Source: Pseudaestuariivita atlantica (lineage in GTDB: Bacteria; Pseudomonadota; Alphaproteobacteria; Rhodobacterales; Rhodobacteraceae). Taken from it: a stretch of DNA of 64,000 nucleotides. The notes under the pieces were generated by a model. It had not been told where the DNA came from. It made no database searches and was given only the letters and a program-made list of their open reading frames with translations. Below are positions 45,788 through 56,729 of this stretch, piece by piece (position 1 is the stretch's first letter; each line of letters opens with the position of its first letter). The stretch spans positions 62,001-126,000 of the forward strand of contig NZ_AQQZ01000009.1 of assembly GCF_001205715.1 (NCBI RefSeq), read 5' to 3'. The position numbers and the translations under genes were made by a program.

Positions 45788-48100
45788 TCAGTCGAGTTGC
45801 CGCTGCACGGTTTCCGTCAACTCGTTGAGAGAGAAGGGTTTCGGCAGGAAAACCGAATTGGGGATCCGCGCCTGCGATTGGCTCAGCGATTCCTCGGCAT
45901 AGCCCGACACGAAGACCACGCCGACGCCCGGCCGCTTCTCCCGCGCCTTGCGCACCCATGTCGGGCCGTCGAGGCCGGGCATGACCACGTCGGTCACGAA
46001 CAGGTCGACCTCCAGCCCGTCATCTTCAAGCGTCTTCAGCGCGTCCTCGGCCGATTCGGCCTCGACCACCGTGTAGCCCCGGAGCCTCAGCGCGCGGGAG
46101 GCAAAGGCCCGCACCGGCGCCTCGTCCTCCACCAGCAACACGACGCCGTCGCCGTGGCGCACCTGCTTGGTGACGTCCTCCTTGCGCGCCTCTACCGCCG
46201 GCTGGTCCACGTCGGACGTGTTGGCGGGGAACATGAGGGTGAATTCGGTGCCCTCGTTCACCACGCTGTCGATGAAAATGAAGCCGCCGGTCTGCTTGAC
46301 GATGCCGTAGACCGTGGAGAGGCCCAACCCCGTGCCCTCGCCCGGACGCTTGGTCGTCACGAAGGGTTCGAACACCTTCTGCAGCTTGTCGGGCGCGATG
46401 CCGCAGCCCTCGTCGATCACCTTGACGACCACGTAATCGCCCACGGGCACCACCGCGTTGTCGCGCTCCAGCGGTTCGGTGAGGGTGATCGAGCGCGTCT
46501 CGATCCGGATCTCGCCGCCGCCGGGCATCGCGTCGCGGGCGTTCACGACGAGGTTCATCATCACCTGTTCCAGCTGCCGCCGGTCGGCGCGCACGTTCTT
46601 CAACTGCGGCGCGTGCATCTGGTTCAGCGTCACCCGCTCCCCCACCAGCCGGTTCAGCAGATGCGCCATGTCCGACACGGTCTCGCGCAGGTCCAGCACC
46701 TCGGGCCGCAGCGTCTGCTTGCGCGAGAAGGCCAGAAGCTGGCCCACCAGCGCCGCCGCGCGGTTGGCGTTCTGGTTGATCTGGATGAGGTCCCCGTAAT
46801 CCGGATCCCCCTGGTCATGGCGCAGTAGAAGAAGGTCGCAATGCCCTGAAATCGCTGTCAGAAGATTGTTGAAATCATGCGCCACCCCGCCCGCAAGCTG
46901 GCCGATCGCCTGCATCTTCTGGCTTTGCACGAATTGCGCTTCAAGCGTCTTCAGCTCGGTCGCGTCGTTCAGGACCGCCACCAGCGCCGGCGCGCCGTTT
47001 TCCACCATTCGCTTCAGCGTGACTTGGACGAAAATCTCCCGGTCGTCGCGCTGGATGCGCAGGAATTCCGACTGGTTGGGCGCCCGGCCGGCCACCGCCT
47101 CTTCCAGCCAGTCGGGGATCGAGCGGCCCAGCCCCTCCATCAATTCCACGATGGAGCGTCCCTGCACGTCGCTCCGCCCCACGAGGCGGTTCGCCTCGAC
47201 ATTGGCGCGCAGGACCTCCCCGGAATGGGCGATCTTCATCAGCGGCACCGGCAGCGCGTCGAAGGCGATGGGATCGTTGGTCAGCGCCTCCGCCGACTGG
47301 ACACCCGGCAGGAAGTAGTATTCCTGCCGACCGGGGCGGGAGGAGACCTCCCCCACAAGGCAATCCGCCGATCCATCCGCCGTCACGATCTGGTTGACCT
47401 CACCGGGGCGCAGGGGCGGCGTGACCAGCAACTGCTCCACCAGCTTGACGCGGCTGCCCACAAGGTCCCGCGCGGCGGGGTTCATGTGCAGGACCGATCC
47501 GTTGCGCCCTACCGTGACCAGCGGCAGGTTCGACATGTCGGGGACGCTGGTGACCGGGCGGTCGGGGTTGAACTCCTCCGCCCGCCACAGGAACGTCAGC
47601 TCCCCCACCCGCGTCACGCTGAGGCGCAGATGGGTGCGCCCGACCACCACGTCCTCCTGCGCGTGACCATGCCCCTCGGCCTGGTTCTGCAGCCTGAAAA
47701 GCACTGCCGACGGTTCGGCGAAGATCTGGCTGAGAAGAGCGGCGAGCGTCGGGCGCGCATGTCCGCCCAGCCGCGCGCGCGCGGCCTGGTTGGCGAACTG
47801 CACGGCACCGCTTTCATCGGCGACGAAACACATCGCGGCATCGTTCACGACGAAACTACCGATGGCGCGGCTGGTCTTGACCTGCAGGAACCGCCACCAC
47901 GTCTCCCGCAGGGCCAGCGCAATCACGATGGTGCCAAGCGTCACGGCGGCGGCGAACAGGCCCAGCCGCACGATCGCGGATTCGGTCAGTGCCGCGCCCC
48001 CGAAGAAGGTGAGTGCGAGGATTCCAAGGCTGACAATCTTGCGCCAACGCAACAGGCGCACGGGCACGGGCCCGATGAATGTCCGCAATGCTAGTGCCAA
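45788..48100 (-). CDS. cckA: CckA-type hybrid sensor histidine kinase
   Basis: A 770-residue membrane kinase of the CckA-ChpT-CtrA phosphorelay. Two membrane helices lie at about 24-64, followed by PAS domains (about 80-380), a HisKA domain with His408 (GGVAHDFNNLLTAISG), a HATPase domain (MMNLVVNARDAMPGGG, DEGCGIAPD, GTGLGLSTVYGI), and a C-terminal receiver with Asp704 (FVTDVVMPGLDG). Domain order and length match CckA. In roseobacters this relay controls motility and gene-transfer agents rather than essential cell division. Confidence 0.94.
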   Translation of the reverse strand: MALALRTFIGPVPVRLLRWRKIVSLGILALTFFGGAALTESAIVRLGLFAAAVTLGTIVIALALRETWWRFLQVKTSRAIGSFVVNDAAMCFVADESGAVQFANQAARARLGGHARPTLAALLSQIFAEPSAVLFRLQNQAEGHGHAQEDVVVGRTHLRLSVTRVGELTFLWRAEEFNPDRPVTSVPDMSNLPLVTVGRNGSVLHMNPAARDLVGSRVKLVEQLLVTPPLRPGEVNQIVTADGSADCLVGEVSSRPGRQEYYFLPGVQSAEALTNDPIAFDALPVPLMKIAHSGEVLRANVEANRLVGRSDVQGRSIVELMEGLGRSIPDWLEEAVAGRAPNQSEFLRIQRDDREIFVQVTLKRMVENGAPALVAVLNDATELKTLEAQFVQSQKMQAIGQLAGGVAHDFNNLLTAISGHCDLLLLRHDQGDPDYGDLIQINQNANRAAALVGQLLAFSRKQTLRPEVLDLRETVSDMAHLLNRLVGERVTLNQMHAPQLKNVRADRRQLEQVMMNLVVNARDAMPGGGEIRIETRSITLTEPLERDNAVVPVGDYVVVKVIDEGCGIAPDKLQKVFEPFVTTKRPGEGTGLGLSTVYGIVKQTGGFIFIDSVVNEGTEFTLMFPANTSDVDQPAVEARKEDVTKQVRHGDGVVLLVEDEAPVRAFASRALRLRGYTVVEAESAEDALKTLEDDGLEVDLFVTDVVMPGLDGPTWVRKAREKRPGVGVVFVSGYAEESLSQSQARIPNSVFLPKPFSLNELTETVQRQLD

Positions 48101-48145
48101 CGCGCCGCCTCCGTCAGAATCGTGGGTGCATTACAGCGCCCGGTG

Positions 48146-48161
48146 GTTAACCGGTGATTAA
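48146..48161 (-). promoter_or_regulatory. CtrA-binding box upstream of cckA
   Basis: On the minus strand TTAA-TCACCGG-TTAAC matches the full CtrA consensus TTAA-N7-TTAAC. It lies 46 bases upstream of the cckA start, in the 99-base gap behind rsmB. It suggests CtrA feeds back on its own kinase. Confidence 0.75.
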
Positions 48162-48199
48162 GGCTGTCACAAATAGCCACAGGTTGAAAGGATACAGTT

Positions 48200-49354
48200 C
48201 TAGTCGCGCTTTAAGTGCGCAGAAAAGAACCCGTCGCCCGTCTCGTCGATCGCATGGCGGTGCGACGCCGTTTGCACCCAGCCCGGATGGGCGGACAGGA
48301 AGGCATCGGCCTGCGCCTCGTTCTCGGGGCGAAGGACCGAACAGGTGGCATAGGCGAGCGTGCCGCCGGGCGCGACAAGACCCGTGGCGGAGGACAGGAT
48401 ATCGGCTTGCAGGCGCGTCAGGTCGTCCAGCTTTTCTTGGGTAAACAGCCACTTGCCGCCGGGATCGCGCCGCCATGCGCCGCTTCCCGAACAGGGCGCG
48501 TCACACAGGACCAGCGCATATGGCCCCGAGGGCCGGTCCGGCAGGCAGCGGATCGTGGCCCCCGCGCGCGCCGCCCGCGCCGGCAGGTCCACCATGCGCG
48601 CCGGGTTCGCATCCCAGGCGTCGATATCCCGCCCGTAACGCGCCGCAAGCGCCAGCGTCTTGCCGCCCCCGCCCGCGCACAGATCAAGGATCGGCCCGTC
48701 GCATTCGGGCAGGTCGGCCACCACCGACTGGCTGGACGCATCCTGCGGCTCTACCAGCCCGTCGGCGAAGGCGCGGGCATTGCGCAAGCGCGCGGCCCCC
48801 TCGCCAAGGCGCAGGGCGGTGGCGACCTGCGGGTGTGGCGCGGCCTCGATCCCGTCTTCGGCCAGCGCCGCGATGGCAGCATCGCGGTGTGTTTTCAGAA
48901 GGTTGACACGCACGAAGACGGGCGCGCGGCTGGCCAGTGCGTGGCATTGGGCGGCGGCTGTCTCGCCCAGCGCATCCTCGAAAAGCGGAACCAGCCAGTC
49001 GGGCAGGTTCCACGCCTCGGCACGGGTGGCGGGCGGGTGCCCGGCGGTGCGTTCATCCTCTGACAGGCATGCGGGCTGGTGGCGCGCGCCGGTAAAGACC
49101 GCGTCCACGTCCGCCCCTTCAGCACGCAACAGGCCCAGCATCAGGGCGCGGCCGCTGTCGCCGCCGCCAAGGCAGGCGAGGCTGCGCTTGCGGCGGAGTA
49201 CGTCGAAGACGTGGTCGCGCACGGCGCGGCGGTCCTTCGACCCGGCAAAGCGGCTGGCCCGCGCCCAGCGCGTCAGCGCCTGTTCCGCCGGAGCGCCCGC
49301 CTGCACGGCATCCAGAACCTCGATCGCGGCCTGAACCCGCGCCGCCGGTGTCAT
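48200..49354 (-). CDS. rsmB: RsmB-type 16S rRNA m5C methyltransferase
   Basis: A 384-residue RsmB/NOP-family enzyme. The SAM motif is ILDLCAGGGGKTLALA; the two catalytic cysteines are in LVLCDAPCSGSG and AYATCSVLRPENE. The N-terminal region is shorter than the NusB-like domain of E. coli RsmB. The start is one base after the guaB stop, so the two are co-transcribed. Confidence 0.9.
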   Translation of the reverse strand: MTPAARVQAAIEVLDAVQAGAPAEQALTRWARASRFAGSKDRRAVRDHVFDVLRRKRSLACLGGGDSGRALMLGLLRAEGADVDAVFTGARHQPACLSEDERTAGHPPATRAEAWNLPDWLVPLFEDALGETAAAQCHALASRAPVFVRVNLLKTHRDAAIAALAEDGIEAAPHPQVATALRLGEGAARLRNARAFADGLVEPQDASSQSVVADLPECDGPILDLCAGGGGKTLALAARYGRDIDAWDANPARMVDLPARAARAGATIRCLPDRPSGPYALVLCDAPCSGSGAWRRDPGGKWLFTQEKLDDLTRLQADILSSATGLVAPGGTLAYATCSVLRPENEAQADAFLSAHPGWVQTASHRHAIDETGDGFFSAHLKRD

Positions 49355-49355
49355 G

Positions 49356-50990
<1,635 letters not shown>

Positions 50991-51587
50991 TCAGCGCTTT
51001 GCGAGCGACCAGCCACCGGCGACAAGCAGCGCCGCAAGCACGGCCTTGACCACGTCACCCAGGATGAAGGGGCTCACCCAACCGGCCCAGAGCTTGGCGG
51101 CAGAGGTGCCGACCCAGCCGGCCTCGACACCGAAGGCGCCGGCCAGCGACATCGGCCACAGAACGCCGGGGATATAGAGGGCCACGGCCGCGACCAGCCC
51201 GGTCAGGACCAGCGGCAGCAGGCTGCGCTGCCCGCGATCACCGGCCAGACCGGCGATGAAGGCCATCAGCACAAAGCCGAACAGGAACCCGGTCGTCGGG
51301 CCGGCAAACAGCCACGCCATGCCCGCCTTGCCACCGGCAAAGACCGGCAGGCCCATCGCGCCCTCGGCGAGGTACAGCGCCAGCGCCGCCGCGCCCAGGC
51401 GCGAACCCAGCACGAAGCCGACCATCAGAACCGCCAGCGTCTGCATCGAGATCGGAACCGGCCACATCGGGATCGATACCTGCGCGGCCAGCGCCACCAG
51501 CAGCGATCCGCCGACAACCAGCGCGATCTTGGTCCAGAGTGCATCCGAGCCGATCATCGCCCGGCCGAGCGTCATGTTGTTCGTCAT
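50991..51587 (-). CDS. bioY: Biotin transporter substrate-binding protein BioY
   Basis: A 198-residue membrane protein with about six helices. AAQVSIPMWPVPISMQTLAV and YLAEGAMGLPVFAGG are the BioY signature, and GYLFGF-like PTTGFLFGFVLMAFIAG follows. BioY is the S component of an ECF biotin importer; no EcfA or EcfT genes are adjacent, and lone BioY can work alone. The ATG at 51587 is preceded by GAGGTGAGAGG. Confidence 0.94.
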   Translation of the reverse strand: MTNNMTLGRAMIGSDALWTKIALVVGGSLLVALAAQVSIPMWPVPISMQTLAVLMVGFVLGSRLGAAALALYLAEGAMGLPVFAGGKAGMAWLFAGPTTGFLFGFVLMAFIAGLAGDRGQRSLLPLVLTGLVAAVALYIPGVLWPMSLAGAFGVEAGWVGTSAAKLWAGWVSPFILGDVVKAVLAALLVAGGWSLAKR

Positions 51588-51730
51588 CCCTCTCACCTCG
51601 TCATTTTCGGGGGTTGGCGCAGGTTCTTCGCGCTTGGCCCGCCTTTGTCAACCGTTTGACCCCGGATTTGCCCGCCCTTGCCGCGCGCGGCCCTTGCACC
51701 CGGCACATGGCTCTGGCAGTGGCTCGGCGC

Positions 51731-52381
51731 ATGAGCACCGACAAACCCCTTGCGCTGGTCACCGGCGCGTCGCGCGGACTGGGCGCGGCGCTGGCGCTGG
51801 CCCTTGCCCCGTCTCACCACGTCGTCGCCGTCGGGCGCACCACCGGCGCACTCGAAGAGCTTGACGACCGCATACAGGCCGCCGGCGGCAGCGCCACGCT
51901 CGCACCCATGGACATCACCGAGACCGAGGCGATGGCCACCCTCTGCCGCGGGATCTATGACCGCTGGGGCGCGCTCGACCTCTGGGTGCATGCCGCGATC
52001 CACGCAGCACCCCTCGCCCCCGCCTCCTCTGTCGATGCCAAGGACATGGCGAAATCGGTCGCGACCAACGTGACCGCCACCGCCACGCTCATCCCCTTCG
52101 TCACGCCCCTTCTCGGAACGGACGGCACCGCGCTCTTCTTCGACGACCCGCGTGGCGGCGAGCCGTTCTTCGGCGCCTACGGCGCGACCAAGGCGGCGCA
52201 GATGGCGCTCGCCCGGTCGTGGCAGGCGGAAACGCGGCGCACCGGCCCGCGCGTGGTCATCGCCACGCCGCCGCCCATGCCCACCGCAACCCGCGCGCGG
52301 TTCTATCCGGGCGAAGACCGCTCCGCGCTCGCGACCTGCGACACCGCCGCCCACGACATCCTCGCCTCGCTGCGCGACTGA
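51731..52381 (+). CDS. Short-chain dehydrogenase/reductase
   Basis: A 216-residue SDR with the NAD(P)-binding TGASRGLGAA at residues 11-20 and catalytic Tyr150-x3-Lys154 (FFGAYGATKAAQ). The usual catalytic serine strand is replaced by ALFFDDPRGG. The last 39 residues (PPPMPTATRARFYPGEDRS and on) are encoded by the first unit of a 130-bp tandem repeat that continues past the stop. Substrate unknown. Confidence 0.85.
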   Translation: MSTDKPLALVTGASRGLGAALALALAPSHHVVAVGRTTGALEELDDRIQAAGGSATLAPMDITETEAMATLCRGIYDRWGALDLWVHAAIHAAPLAPASSVDAKDMAKSVATNVTATATLIPFVTPLLGTDGTALFFDDPRGGEPFFGAYGATKAAQMALARSWQAETRRTGPRVVIATPPPMPTATRARFYPGEDRSALATCDTAAHDILASLRD

Positions 52382-52651
52382 CCAGCGCCCGGCACCGCCG
52401 CCGCCCATGCCCAACGCGACCCGTGCACGGGACTATCCGGGTGAAGACCGCTTCGCCCTCGCCACCGGCGGCCCCGCCGCCCGTGACATCCTCGCCACCC
52501 TGCGCAACTGACCTGCCCCCGGCACCGCCGCCGCCCATGCCCAAGGCGACTCGTGCGCGGTTCTATCCCGGTGAAGACCACACCGCGCTCGCCACCTGCG
52601 ACAGCGCCGCCCGCGACATCCTCGCCACCCTGCGCGACTGACTTGCGCGTG
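52268..52651 (+). repeat. Three 130-bp tandem copies of the SDR gene's 3' end
   Basis: The motif CCGCCGCCCATGCCC recurs with its ATG at 52277, 52407 and 52537, an exact 130-base period. Unit 1 encodes the real SDR C-terminus. Units 2 and 3 re-encode it in shifted frames (PPPMPNATRARDYPGED..., PPPMPKATRARFYPGED...) ending in DILATLRN-stop and DILATLRD-stop. The copies have drifted mostly at synonymous-like positions but are not attached to the gene. Confidence 0.9.
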
Positions 52652-52868
52652 GCTCCTTGTTCCTCCGCCCGCCCTGTCTAGCAGGCGGGCCGCACCTCAC
52701 CGGCGTCCGATGCCACCCCTGCAACGCTGCGCAAGTCGGCATCGGTCATAGCGCTGGCGGTGACGGAAACCGTGCTCTCTCTGCCACCCGCGCCCCCGCC
52801 GCCCAGCAATATCCCCGCCGCCCCCGCGCGATTGACCGGCGCGCGGGGCCGCCGCTACGCTCGGTCCC
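52652..52868. other. Intergenic stretch with no gene seen
   Basis: Between the SDR repeat tail and the methyltransferase. It has one short GC hairpin (GCCCGCC...GGCGGGC near 52667-52688) and pyrimidine-rich tracts but no ribosome-binding site with a sustained frame. Confidence 0.4.
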
Positions 52869-53516
52869 ATGCGTCTCAGCCTGCCCCGCCTCCGCTCCGG
52901 TCAATCAAGCCTGACCGCGCTTTACGACCGTGCGGCCTCCGGCTGGCAGGCGGGCCTTGCTTCGCTGGGGTTCGACGCCGCGTATGCGACGCTTTGCACG
53001 TCCGCCAAGGTAGGAGACAAACCCATCCGCGCCCTCGACGCAGGCTGCGGCACCGGTGCGCTCGCCCGTGCGTTTGCCACCCGAACGGTGCGGCCCCTTA
53101 CGCTCGACCTTCTCGACCCCGCGCCGGCCATGCTCGACGAAGCCACCGCGCGGCTGACCGATTCGGGCACGCCCCTCGGACAGGTCTGGTGCGGGCTTCT
53201 GGAGGATCCCCGCGTGCCGGAAGGCGCCTATTCCCACGTTCTCTGCGCGCATGTCATAGAACACCTCGATGACCCCGATCCGGCCCTGCGCTGGCTTCGC
53301 GCGCGGCTCGCGCGCGGCGGGCAACTGGTGCTGGCGGTGTCGAAACCCCATTGGTGCACCGCGCTCGTGCGCTGGCGCTGGGGCAACCGGGCCTTCCGCC
53401 CCGCCGATGTGACCGCGCGACTGACCGCCGCGGGCTTTCTCGGGATCACCACCGTGCCCTTCCCCTCCGGCCCGCCATCGCGGGTCAGTTGCGGCTATGT
53501 CGCGCACACGCCCTGA
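52869..53516 (+). CDS. Class I SAM-dependent methyltransferase
   Basis: A 215-residue methyltransferase with the SAM loop ALDAGCGTGALARAFA, LDLLDPAPAMLDEA as the acidic second strand, and VLCAHVIEHLDDPDPALRWL as motif IV. The fold is that of small-molecule methyltransferases (UbiE/BioC-like), but the substrate cannot be named. It precedes surE by 66 bases. Confidence 0.85.
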   Translation: MRLSLPRLRSGQSSLTALYDRAASGWQAGLASLGFDAAYATLCTSAKVGDKPIRALDAGCGTGALARAFATRTVRPLTLDLLDPAPAMLDEATARLTDSGTPLGQVWCGLLEDPRVPEGAYSHVLCAHVIEHLDDPDPALRWLRARLARGGQLVLAVSKPHWCTALVRWRWGNRAFRPADVTARLTAAGFLGITTVPFPSGPPSRVSCGYVAHTP

Positions 53517-53582
53517 GCCTTGCCCCAACCGCACGGACCCTCTAAGGAAACCGAAACCCCAGACGCGAGGCCCGGGCAGGCG

Positions 53583-54356
53583 ATGCGCATCCTTCTGACG
53601 AACGACGACGGCATCGACGCGCGCGGCCTGGCCGTGCTGCAGACCATTGCGCGCGAGCTGACCGATTACACCCACATCTACACCGTCGCGCCGATGTCCG
53701 AGCAGTCGGGCGTCGGGCACTGCATCAGCTACACCCAGCCGGTGCGCTTCGAAAAGCGCGGCGCTCGGGACTGGGCGGTCGACGGCAGCCCGGCCGATTG
53801 CGTGATCGCCGCCGTGCACGCGCTGATGGCCGACAAACCGCCCGACCTGATCCTGTCGGGCGTGAACCGGGGCAACAACTCGGCCGAGAACGCGCTTTAT
53901 TCCGGTACCCTCGGCGCGGCGATGGAAGGCGCGCTGCAGGGGCACCTCGCCATCGCGCTGTCGCAGTATTTCGGGCCGCGCAACGGATCGCTCGACGACC
54001 CGTTCGAAGCCTCCGCCGCGCATCTGGCCGGCGTGATCGAGGATATCCGCGCGCGCCATACCGGGGCGGTCGGCGGATATCTGCCGTTCTACAACGTCAA
54101 CGTGCCGCCCGTCCCGGCGGACGAGGTGACCGGCACCGTCTGGGTGCGGCAGGGGCGGCGGCCCGATGTGAACTTCTCGGCGACACAGGCCGAAAGCCCC
54201 TCGCGCCGGCAATTCATGTGGATCGGTGGCGGCAACCAGCACGTGGACGTCGATGCCGAAACCGATGCCGCGGCGAACCTTGGCGGCGCGATCTCGGTCA
54301 CGCCGATGCGGGCGGACCTGACGGCGCATGACCTTCTGCCCGGTGACGGGGAATGA
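53583..54356 (+). CDS. surE: 5'/3'-nucleotidase SurE
   Basis: A 257-residue stationary-phase phosphatase acting on nucleoside monophosphates. The metal site is [29 protein letters not shown] and [11 protein letters not shown] follow as in the family. Operon surE-pcm is widely conserved; the stop overlaps pcm (ATGA). Confidence 0.96.
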   Translation: MRILLTNDDGIDARGLAVLQTIARELTDYTHIYTVAPMSEQSGVGHCISYTQPVRFEKRGARDWAVDGSPADCVIAAVHALMADKPPDLILSGVNRGNNSAENALYSGTLGAAMEGALQGHLAIALSQYFGPRNGSLDDPFEASAAHLAGVIEDIRARHTGAVGGYLPFYNVNVPPVPADEVTGTVWVRQGRRPDVNFSATQAESPSRRQFMWIGGGNQHVDVDAETDAAANLGGAISVTPMRADLTAHDLLPGDGE

Positions 54357-54997
54357 CCGCCAGCCCCGAAGTCACGATGCAGTTCCTCTATGCCCTGCGC
54401 TCGCACGGGGTGACGGACACGTCGGTGCTGGGGGCCATGGAAAAGATCGACCGGGGCCCTTTCGTCAAAGGCTATTTCACCGATCGCGCCTACGAGGACA
54501 TGCCGCTGCCCATCGCCTGCGGCCAGACGATTTCGCAACCCTCCGTGGTGGGGCTGATGACGCAGGCGCTGCAGGTCACGCCGCGTGACAAGGTGCTCGA
54601 GGTCGGCACCGGCTCGGGCTACCAGGCGGCGGTTCTCAGCCAGCTTGCGCGGCGGGTCTACACCGTCGACCGGCACGCCCGGCTGGTGCGCGAGGCCCGC
54701 GCCCTGTTCGAGGCGATGGACCTGACCAACATCACCGCGTTCACCGCCGATGGCAGCCACGGCCTGCCCGACCAGGCCCCGTTCGACCGTATCCTTGTCA
54801 CCGCGGCGGCCGAGGACCCTCCGGGGCCGCTCTTGGCGCAACTCAAAATCGGGGGTATCATGGTCGTACCGGTCGGCCAGTCCGACGCGGTGCAGCACCT
54901 GATCCGTGTCAAACGGCACGAGACGGGCTATGACTATGACGAACTGAGGCCCGTCCGCTTCGTCCCGCTGGTCGAAGGGCTGGGCCGCGAGGAGTGA
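54353..54997 (+). CDS. pcm: Protein-L-isoaspartate O-methyltransferase
   Basis: A 214-residue repair methyltransferase for damaged Asp/Asn residues. [20 protein letters not shown] is the acceptor-site loop, [19 protein letters not shown] binds SAM, and [11 protein letters not shown] and GGIMVVPVG complete the pattern. Coupled to surE. Confidence 0.96.
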   Translation: MTASPEVTMQFLYALRSHGVTDTSVLGAMEKIDRGPFVKGYFTDRAYEDMPLPIACGQTISQPSVVGLMTQALQVTPRDKVLEVGTGSGYQAAVLSQLARRVYTVDRHARLVREARALFEAMDLTNITAFTADGSHGLPDQAPFDRILVTAAAEDPPGPLLAQLKIGGIMVVPVGQSDAVQHLIRVKRHETGYDYDELRPVRFVPLVEGLGREE

Positions 54998-55074
54998 ACC
55001 GGGCCCATGCGCCCAGACCGGGACCCGCCACCCCATAAGGCGGGCCCACCCCGAGGACGAACAGGACACCGCCC

Positions 55075-56277
55075 ATGCCGGCCCAGACCCTTTTGCAGGC
55101 TTCTTTCTCTCTGCCGCATCCCCGCATCCGCACCCGTACCGCCCGCCTGACGCTCGCGTCGATCTCGCTTGCGGCGCTTGTCGCCTGCGGCGACCAACCG
55201 CTTGATTTCGACCTGCGCGGCAAGCTGTCGAACAACCGGTTCGACACGTCCGAGGCCGCGCGCAACGCCACCATCGACCGCCCCGCGCCCGACAGCCGCG
55301 GCGTGATCTCGTACCCCACCTACCAGGTCGCCGTGGCCCGGCGCGGCGACACGCTGCGCACGCTTGCGACCCGCGTGGGCGCGGATGTGAACGAGCTGGC
55401 CCGCTTCAACGGCGTCAAGGCCGACGCGACCCTGCGCAAGGGCGAGGTCGTGGCCCTGCCCCGCCGCGTGCCCGATGCCGACACCAGCGCCCTGCCGCAA
55501 GCCGATGGCGTCGACGTGACCGAGCTTGCCTCGGGCGCGATCGAAAGCGCCGCGCCGACGCCGGTGCAGACCGCCGCGCTTGGCCCCGTCCAGACCGGCC
55601 CCGAACCCACCCGGCACAAGGTCGAACGGGGGGAGACCGCCTATACCATCGCGCGGCTCTACGGCGTGCCGGTGCGCTCGCTCGGCGAATGGAACGGGCT
55701 TGGCCCGGACTACGCCATCCGCGAGGGCCAGTTCCTGCTGATCCCGGTGGTCGACCAGTCGGCAACGCCCGCCTCCGCCCCGGAGGAGACGCCGAAACCC
55801 GGCACCGGATCGCCCACGCCCACCCCGCCTTCGGCCATCAAGCCGCTGCCGAAAGAGCCCGACATCACCGACGCGACCAAGCCGCCCTCACCCGATCTTG
55901 CCGCGACGGTCACGCCGCAGAAGACCGATGCGGCGATGGTCTACCCGGTGACCGGCTCGATCATCCGCGCCTATTCCAAGGGCAAGAATGACGGGATCGA
56001 CATCGCCGCCTCGGCCGGCACGCCGGTCAAGGCCGCGCAGGGCGGCACGGTGGGGCATGTGACCTCGACCGCCGACCAGGCGAAGTTCATCGTGATCAAG
56101 CACTCCGCCACGCTTCTGACGGTGTATTTGAACGTGGACGGCATCTCGGTGAAGAAGGGCGACAAGGTGAGCGCCGGACAGACCATCGCCAAGGTCGCCG
56201 ACACCTCGCCCTCGTTCCTGCATTTCGAGGTCCGCGAAGGCACCGACAGCGTCGATCCCGCCCTGTACCTCGAATAG
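55075..56277 (+). CDS. nlpD: NlpD-like lipoprotein: LysM domains and a degenerate M23 peptidase domain
   Basis: A 400-residue protein. A hydrophobic segment ends in LAALVACGD, a likely lipobox. Two LysM domains follow (YQVAVARRGDTLRTLATRVG ... LPRR, and HKVERGETAYTIARLYGVPV ... LIPV), then a proline-rich spacer and an M23/LytM domain from about 305. In that domain the zinc histidines are largely missing: GIDIAAS replaces the H-x3-D start, YLNVD replaces the Y-x-H strand; only LHFEVREG keeps a histidine. This matches NlpD/EnvC-type amidase activators rather than active peptidases. surE-pcm-nlpD is a known order. Confidence 0.88.
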   Translation: MPAQTLLQASFSLPHPRIRTRTARLTLASISLAALVACGDQPLDFDLRGKLSNNRFDTSEAARNATIDRPAPDSRGVISYPTYQVAVARRGDTLRTLATRVGADVNELARFNGVKADATLRKGEVVALPRRVPDADTSALPQADGVDVTELASGAIESAAPTPVQTAALGPVQTGPEPTRHKVERGETAYTIARLYGVPVRSLGEWNGLGPDYAIREGQFLLIPVVDQSATPASAPEETPKPGTGSPTPTPPSAIKPLPKEPDITDATKPPSPDLAATVTPQKTDAAMVYPVTGSIIRAYSKGKNDGIDIAASAGTPVKAAQGGTVGHVTSTADQAKFIVIKHSATLLTVYLNVDGISVKKGDKVSAGQTIAKVADTSPSFLHFEVREGTDSVDPALYLE

Positions 56278-56290
56278 GCGGCCACGGTCG

Positions 56291-56314
56291 CCGGGGTTTG
56301 CATACCCCGGCTAC
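56291..56314 (-). repeat. Single GTAG-type REP hairpin (site 4) overlapping an alternative hairpin
   Basis: On the minus strand GTAG (56314-56311) precedes a perfect CCGGGGT/ACCCCGG stem. Overlapping it, GGGGTTTG (56293-56300) and CAAACCCC (56314-56321) form a second perfect stem that excludes the first. It lies behind nlpD and could end or modulate its message, though no T-run is present. Confidence 0.65.
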
Positions 56315-56321
56315 AAACCCC

Positions 56322-56475
56322 GCGCGGAATCAAGGCCGCAGGCCGCCGCGCATCGACGGGCCGCCGCCACGGCACGTCGATCTTGTTGGGCTTGGTGCAT
56401 CGCCGGGGCATCGCGCGGACTTGGCTATGATAAAGGTCCCAGCCCACCCATCGGATCGACGCACCACGGCCCGTC
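56322..56475 (+). repeat. 154-bp structured repeat element, copy B
   Basis: Begins GCGCGGAATCAAGG and ends CACGGCCCGTC. The inner mini-stem is GGCC-GCA-GGCC as in copy A. The next copy begins exactly 204 bases later. Confidence 0.88.
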
Positions 56476-56525
56476 CGCAACCGCTGCAAGAAAAACCCCG
56501 TCCCTTTCAACAGCCCCTCTAACCC

Positions 56526-56679
56526 GCGCGGAATCAAGGGCTTCAGCCCGCCGCGCATCGACGGGCCGCCCCCCGGCACGTCGATCTGGCCGGTCTTGGC
56601 GCATCGCCGGGGCAGAGTGCGGATTTGGCAGCCATAAACCACCCAGCCCACCCGTCGGATCGACGCACCGCGACCCGTC
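56526..56679 (+). repeat. 154-bp structured repeat element, copy C
   Basis: Same ends as copies A, B and D. Its inner mini-stem is GGGC-TTCA-GCCC, a compensatory change relative to GGCC-GCA-GGCC in the others. It starts 204 bases after copy B. Confidence 0.88.
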
Positions 56680-56729
56680 TGCGAACGTTTCAAGAAAGCT
56701 CTCGATAAATGGCCAGTGTCCCTCACCCT

